DNA of 64,000 bases. Source: Bacteroidota bacterium. Lineage in GTDB: Bacteria > Bacteroidota > Bacteroidia > Flavobacteriales_E > Vicingaceae. The notes beneath the pieces are model-generated. The model saw only the letters and a list, made by a program, of their open reading frames with translations. It was not told where the DNA came from and ran no database searches. Location: positions 62,001 through 126,000 of the forward strand of contig JABFGJ010000009.1 of assembly GCA_013112545.1 (NCBI GenBank), written 5' to 3'. The position numbers and the translations under genes were made by a program. Below are positions 60,046-64,000 of the stretch, in pieces. Within the stretch, counting starts at the first letter, position 1. Every line of letters begins with the position of its first letter.

Positions 60046-61230
60046 TTAAAACTCTTTAAGTTTCATTGATCTGCCAAATCCACCATAACCTATCACTATG
60101 GTGTGAAGGCCACCACTAAAACGATCGGGGTAATTTGGCTTGTGATAACTGTATCTAATCTTTAATAAACTATAAGAAGATTCTTCTCTTCGAATGGATA
60201 CAAAATTGTAAATTGGCTTGAGTTTGATGTCTAAATTAATTCCCAGGCAAGGAGCACTTGTAAAATCCAAATCGATTTTATCATAATCTTCAGATTCTGA
60301 TTTGTTTAAAGTTGGCCCTAAATCCAAGGATGAGATTCCTGCAAAAGGGGCTATTTTAAATTTCTTAGAATTTAGCACTTCTAATCCCAAAGTTGCTTCT
60401 GGCAAAAACACCAAACTTGTTTCATTTTTCTTCCACACATCTTCTTCAAAGGTAATATCCTTTTTGGTTTTGCTAAAGCCAATATAATCGCGCAAGTATA
60501 AAATCAGCGATTTGTATTGTATGTCAAAAGCGACTCCAATGGGTACAACTCCACCAAAATATTCACCCAGTTTGCCATCAAAGACTCCATATCCACTAAA
60601 AAAATCAAAACCTAGACCCCAATTCGATGCTTGATATACAAAAAGGGCATTCTTTTTTACGTAATTACCATATTTTGAACTAGGATATTTTTCTATAAAG
60701 TCGATAGAAACAGTATTTAAAGAATCTTGACTCATGGTAGTGTCCGCTTTTCCAAGCCAAAGTATGTGATTGATAATTAATATTTTCTTTTCCTCTTCTT
60801 CAAGTGTAGAGTTGTTAATCGTGCTTTGAGTTACATGACTTTTAGCAAGCATTTTAGACTGCAATACTTGCCCTAAATTATCAGGCCTTGGCCTGATAAT
60901 GTTTTGAAAATTTTGTTTGGCCGTGTCTAGGTATAAAATGTAAGAAAGTATTTCATCATAGCCATTAAACAGGTACTTTAAAGCAATCTCTTCATATAAA
61001 TAAAGTGAGAGGTAATTCTTATTGTTCTTTTCTTTGAGGGCATTTTCAAGTTTGGCTATTTTTTCTATGTCTTCGTCAATTATGGCATCTATAAGTAAAG
61101 AACGCAAACGTTCAATTTGCTCCATTCTGGATTCTTCTAAAAGTAAGGAATCTGATTTAGAGCTTTTTTCCTGAGCATAAGCTTGAGTGGCGATAACAAT
61201 AAAAAAGAAGCAGGTTAAAATTCGTGTCAT
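60046..61230 (-). CDS. Secreted protein of unknown function
   Basis: The 394-residue product has a signal peptide (TRILTCFFFIVIATQAYAQ) and a helical region (about 20-200) with a likely coiled coil (RMEQIERLRSLLIDAIIDEDIEKIAKLENALKEKNNK). Then come barrel-like strands (NWGLGFDFFSGYGVFDGKLG, FKIAPFAGISSLDLG, LLKIRYSYHKP) ending TIVIGYGGFGRSMKLKEF. It could be an outer-membrane or periplasmic protein with a C-terminal barrel. No family recognised. Confidence 0.6.
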   Translation of the reverse strand: MTRILTCFFFIVIATQAYAQEKSSKSDSLLLEESRMEQIERLRSLLIDAIIDEDIEKIAKLENALKEKNNKNYLSLYLYEEIALKYLFNGYDEILSYILYLDTAKQNFQNIIRPRPDNLGQVLQSKMLAKSHVTQSTINNSTLEEEEKKILIINHILWLGKADTTMSQDSLNTVSIDFIEKYPSSKYGNYVKKNALFVYQASNWGLGFDFFSGYGVFDGKLGEYFGGVVPIGVAFDIQYKSLILYLRDYIGFSKTKKDITFEEDVWKKNETSLVFLPEATLGLEVLNSKKFKIAPFAGISSLDLGPTLNKSESEDYDKIDLDFTSAPCLGINLDIKLKPIYNFVSIRREESSYSLLKIRYSYHKPNYPDRFSGGLHTIVIGYGGFGRSMKLKEF

Positions 61231-61560
61231 AAATTGGTTTTTATGTTGTTTTATTTCGATTAAATACTTTTAAATTTCCATAAGTTCACAAAAATAGCAT
61301 TTCATTTATTGTTTTGATTTTGTTTGAAATTAATGCTAGAAGATTAATCAGATTTATAAGGTTTTGGAAAAGATATTCCTAAAAAAACACAATTTATGTT
61401 ATTAAAATTAAGGTGTTTGCACGATATTTATCAGTTCAAGCCTAAAAGGAGCGAGGTGAATTAAAAAACATCTCAAAATTCAAGATAATTTGAGTTTTAA
61501 GGTATAGCATAAAATGAATAGTATTTAAGATGTTCTCGATACCAAAAATATTAATCAATT

Positions 61561-61888
61561 ATGAGTGAACTCAGTAAAAGTTTTGTAGAAGAAATAATAG
61601 GCTATAGCCAATCAAAGCAGTGAAGAGTTAATTACAGAAAAGGACTACAGATGTAATCTAGAATTTATTTAGAATCCTTACGTACTGGAGTTTTTAGATC
61701 TTCCTACAAACCTCACTCACAAAGAAATGGATATTGAAAAATCAAAAACCGATAACCCTACTATTGGAATTTTACTTTGTACGGATACCGATAACGTCGT
61801 AGTAAAATATTCAGTACTGAATGATAAAAAAAATCTATTTGCTTCTAAGTACCAACTGTATTTACCAACCGAAGAAAAATCACAATAA
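61561..61888 (+). pseudogene. Decayed YhcG/DUF1016 PDDEXK-nuclease gene
   Basis: The first frame reads MSELSKSFVEEIIGYSQSKQ then stops. Further on, in other frames, the sequence reads PYVLEFLDLPTNLTHKEMDI and, in frame with it, SKTDNPTIGILLCTDTDN followed by KYSVLNDKKNLFASKYQLYLP. These are the N- and C-terminal signatures of YhcG_C/DUF1016 proteins. The catalytic centre between FLDLP and LTHKEMDI, about 75 codons in an intact gene, has been deleted. Such genes often travel with restriction or defence loci. Confidence 0.8.
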
Positions 61889-62194
61889 GTAATCGTACAA
61901 GATTTATAAGCTTTAAATAAACTGGAACTTTCAATACTAAAAGAAATCAACTGAAAAAGATAGGAACAGTAAAAACAAGAAGAAATAATATTTTTAAAAA
62001 ATACTCCACTCAATTAAATACGCTTTTAATAATGGGTTAATAAATCATGATGTTAGCTAGAAACGTTCAAAATCACCTTGCTTCATCTTTGCGTAACTTG
62101 CTTGAAGCTTACTTTAGGAAAAGAGTAGGGGACTTACTATTTTCGTTTTATAATTTTTAATACGATGCAGCAGGAACTAATCAAAGCTTATTAA

Positions 62195-62344
62195 ATGTTG
62201 CGTTTATTTGAAAAAAGCAAAAAAAATAATAACTTCAAATGTTTTGATTTTTATAAAATTTTATTAGAAAATGGGGATATTCCTATTTCAATTTTAAAGG
62301 GAAAGTTAGAAATGGAGTCAATGAAATACATACCAATATATTAA
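62195..62344 (+). CDS. Possible small ORF or gene fragment (49 aa)
   Basis: The ORF reads MLRLFEKSKKNNNFKCFDFYK and ends ESMKYIPIY. It starts with an ATG overlapping a preceding nine-codon frame. There is no promoter-like box or clear family. It may be a remnant of the same lost locus as the YhcG pseudogene. Confidence 0.2.
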   Translation: MLRLFEKSKKNNNFKCFDFYKILLENGDIPISILKGKLEMESMKYIPIY

Positions 62345-62376
62345 ACCTTCTACTTAACTCGATATATTGATGTAAT

Positions 62377-63231
62377 CTATTTTCTTAGCTTTTTCCTTAA
62401 ATTCTTTGCGTCTGAATAACCAATTTTATCAGCAGTTTCCTGAAAGGTATAACCGTGTGTTATCAGCTTTTTTGCCTCTACAAGCTTTAATTTTAAAAGG
62501 TATTGGTAAGGAGATTGTTGGTAAATCGATTTAAATGATCTTAAAAAATGATATTTTGAAAGGCTACTAATACGAGCCAGTTCATCCAAATCAATGTTTT
62601 CAAATTTATGATCATGAATATAATCCCTTGTTTTCGAAATTCGTCTATATAATTCCTCTTTAGTAGGCTTCTTAGCGACATTCAACCCACAAAGAACATG
62701 ATTAATTTTATATTGATCGAAGGCTATATGTTCAGCAAGATTTAAGTAAAAACTTTGCCACCAAACCTCGTCTTTTTCACTTTGGTTTAAAAGCATGGGG
62801 ATATATTGGTTTAAAAACTTTGAAGTAGCTATAGGTGATTGTAAACGATATTTACTAGTAGTTAGATGAAAGAAATCATTTTCAAATTCTTGACTCAACT
62901 GTTTTTCAAATGGCTTTCCAAACCCAATAAATACTTCTCGAGCCATTGATATTGGTGGATAGATACAAATACCTTTGGTTGGCTCTTTTGATTTTACTGT
63001 TGTTTCTATTTGTTGACCTTGACCAATAATAATAAATTCACCTTGATCGAGCTTATAATAAGAATCACTTATCTTATACCTTTCTGTTCCTTTAGTGACT
63101 AGTTTTATGGAAAGCGGTGCATTGCTCTCATTCTTCTCAAAAAGAGTTACAGAAGATTCAACACAGCTACATTCACCCCAATTTTCGAGTGCTTGATGTT
63201 GAAGAACTTTAATAAAACCTTGCTGATTCAT
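62377..63231 (-). CDS. AraC family transcriptional regulator
   Basis: The 284-residue protein has an N-terminal cupin-like sensor part (LVTKGTERYKISDSYYKLDQGEFIIIGQGQQIE) and a C-terminal AraC domain: first HTH IDLDELARISSLSKYHFLRSFKSIYQQSPYQYLLKLKLVEAKKLI, second HTH TFQETADKIGYSDAKNLRKKLRK. The second HTH ends abruptly, 10-15 residues short of the usual GxSPxxYR end, so it may be slightly truncated. It is divergent from the DUF2911 gene, a possible target. Confidence 0.85.
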   Translation of the reverse strand: MNQQGFIKVLQHQALENWGECSCVESSVTLFEKNESNAPLSIKLVTKGTERYKISDSYYKLDQGEFIIIGQGQQIETTVKSKEPTKGICIYPPISMAREVFIGFGKPFEKQLSQEFENDFFHLTTSKYRLQSPIATSKFLNQYIPMLLNQSEKDEVWWQSFYLNLAEHIAFDQYKINHVLCGLNVAKKPTKEELYRRISKTRDYIHDHKFENIDLDELARISSLSKYHFLRSFKSIYQQSPYQYLLKLKLVEAKKLITHGYTFQETADKIGYSDAKNLRKKLRK

Positions 63232-63365
63232 GAAGTGAAGTTATTCCAAATAAGTAATTGAAGTATTTAAAATTGTATAATTGGTGACTGTATTGGTTAA
63301 ATGGTTTTTAGCAACATTTACCCCCATTGCAAAAGGGAGGATTATTTATTTTGCTTAAAAAAAAG

Positions 63366-64000
63366 ATGAAGCTAATTGTTTTGATTTGTGCGACTTTGTT
63401 TTGTTTAGATATCGACGCTCAATTTCATACGTTAACCCTTCCTAAAGCTAGCCCCGAGGTAAAGATAGTTCAACAAATAGGAGTTACTTTTATAGAAGTT
63501 AATTATCATAGTCCGGCAGTTAATGGGAGAGATGTATGGAATAATCCTTATGTTATCCCTCAGAATGGAAACCCGATACCTTGGCGAGCCGGAGCGAATG
63601 AAAACACCATCATTAGTTTTGATACTGATGTGAAAATAGAAGGTCAGGAATTAAAAGCAGGTTCATATGGTTTTCATATTATTCCAAATGGACATGAACA
63701 TATCTTACTTCTAGCTAAACCTGATAATTTGTGGGGTAGTTACTATTTAAACCTTATTACAGATGTGGTACTTCGAGTAAAAGTTAAGGATACTGTTTCT
63801 GACTTTTCAGAACGTTTAAAATATGAGGTGATTAACCAAACTGAAAGCACATGCCAATTGGCTTTAAAATGGGCAAACCGCATGATTCCTTTTACCATTG
63901 AGGTTGATTTAAAACAAACAACTTTAGAAAAATTACGCTATCAGTTAAATGGAGAGAATACCTATCAATGGGAGGCTTGGAATGATGCAGCTTTATGGTG
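63366..64000 (+). CDS. DUF2911 secreted protein, partial (3' end beyond window)
   Basis: The frame opens MKLIVLICATLFCLDIDAQFHTL with a signal peptide, then SPEVKIVQQIGVTFIEVNYHSPAVNGRDVW, the DUF2911 hallmark, and RAGANENTIISFDTDVKIEGQELKAGSYGFHIIPNGHEH. DUF2911 proteins are secreted Bacteroidota proteins with unknown function. It may be controlled by the divergent AraC gene 134 bases away. Confidence 0.87.
   Translation, partial: MKLIVLICATLFCLDIDAQFHTLTLPKASPEVKIVQQIGVTFIEVNYHSPAVNGRDVWNNPYVIPQNGNPIPWRAGANENTIISFDTDVKIEGQELKAGSYGFHIIPNGHEHILLLAKPDNLWGSYYLNLITDVVLRVKVKDTVSDFSERLKYEVINQTESTCQLALKWANRMIPFTIEVDLKQTTLEKLRYQLNGENTYQWEAWNDAALW

Larger units (their letters stand above)
61231..62376. 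other. Gene-poor 1.1-kb stretch with gene remnants
   Basis: No intact gene is found. It holds a decayed YhcG/DUF1016 gene (61561-61888) and a 49-codon ORF at 62195-62344. The rest is AT-rich with scattered stops. It sits next to an AraC regulator. Confidence 0.6.

Noticed and set aside
61717-62013. Minus-strand 98-codon frame
   Set aside because: It is antisense to the YhcG remnant, which matches known protein signatures on the plus strand.

Overview
The window is a low-GC chromosomal segment of a Bacteroidota bacterium, most likely a member of the Flavobacteriales. The evidence is promoters of the TTG-N18-TAnnTTTG type (best at 8418-8446, 26684-26712 and 42555-42583), little sign of Shine-Dalgarno sequences, and typical phylum families: a TonB receptor paired with a DUF4249 lipoprotein, a HYC_CC_PP protein, DUF2911, DUF3820 and a capnine/sphinganine-type synthase. 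A gene for MqnA points to the futalosine route to menaquinone. That fits a lineage outside core Flavobacteriaceae, but this placement is tentative.

Layout. 1-8.4 kb: a partial TylF-like methyltransferase, threonine aldolase, an outer-membrane protein, mqnA, an EI24 membrane protein, a YdeI-like protein and dnaE. 8.4-12.5 kb: thioredoxin, a DUF58 protein, tRNA-Asp, and a tRNA-Arg locus in which a small GIY-YIG nuclease gene lies between tRNA-Arg-derived fragments, followed by an M61 peptidase. 12.5-20.2 kb: mostly minus-strand genes, including a second YdeI-like protein, an NA37 nucleoid-associated protein, a SulP transporter and two overlapping multi-pass membrane proteins. 20.4-28.0 kb: two tandem alpha/beta hydrolases, SRPBCC and DUF2200 proteins, a P1B-4 metal ATPase, a DUF3820 protein, an outer-membrane protein and an acetyl-CoA hydrolase/CoA-transferase behind a possible Fur box. 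28.0-34.4 kb: a tightly packed minus-strand envelope operon (START-like, LptF/LptG, GT4, dapD, GT9, PEGA-HtrA-like protease).

34.5-40.3 kb is a stress and DNA-damage block: hipBA with a repeat-rich operator region, purT, a CoA-binding protein, and a umuC-umuD-SRAP operon whose genes overlap end to end. 40.4-49.1 kb: a VTT membrane protein, a coiled-coil protein, mscL, lon, an e(P4)-type acid phosphatase and a DUF4249/TonB pair. 49.3-57.8 kb: an alpha-oxoamine synthase for sphingolipid or sulfonolipid bases, a tail-less SSB, a DbpA-type helicase, a metal module (HYC_CC_PP, periplasmic HMA protein, TonB receptor), an SGNH hydrolase and a nitroreductase. 58.0-64.0 kb: the rpsP-rimM-trmN6 operon, a secreted protein, a 1.1-kb gene-poor stretch holding a decayed YhcG/DUF1016 nuclease gene, an AraC regulator and a DUF2911 gene cut by the window edge.

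Most of the window is ordinary housekeeping. The strongest leads are the GIY-YIG/tRNA-Arg locus, the coupled umuC-umuD-SRAP operon, a set of genes whose -7 promoter element sits exactly 4 nt before the ATG (predicted leaderless mRNAs), the metal-handling module and the hipBA operator array. I found no CRISPR array, rRNA, complete insertion sequence or prophage.
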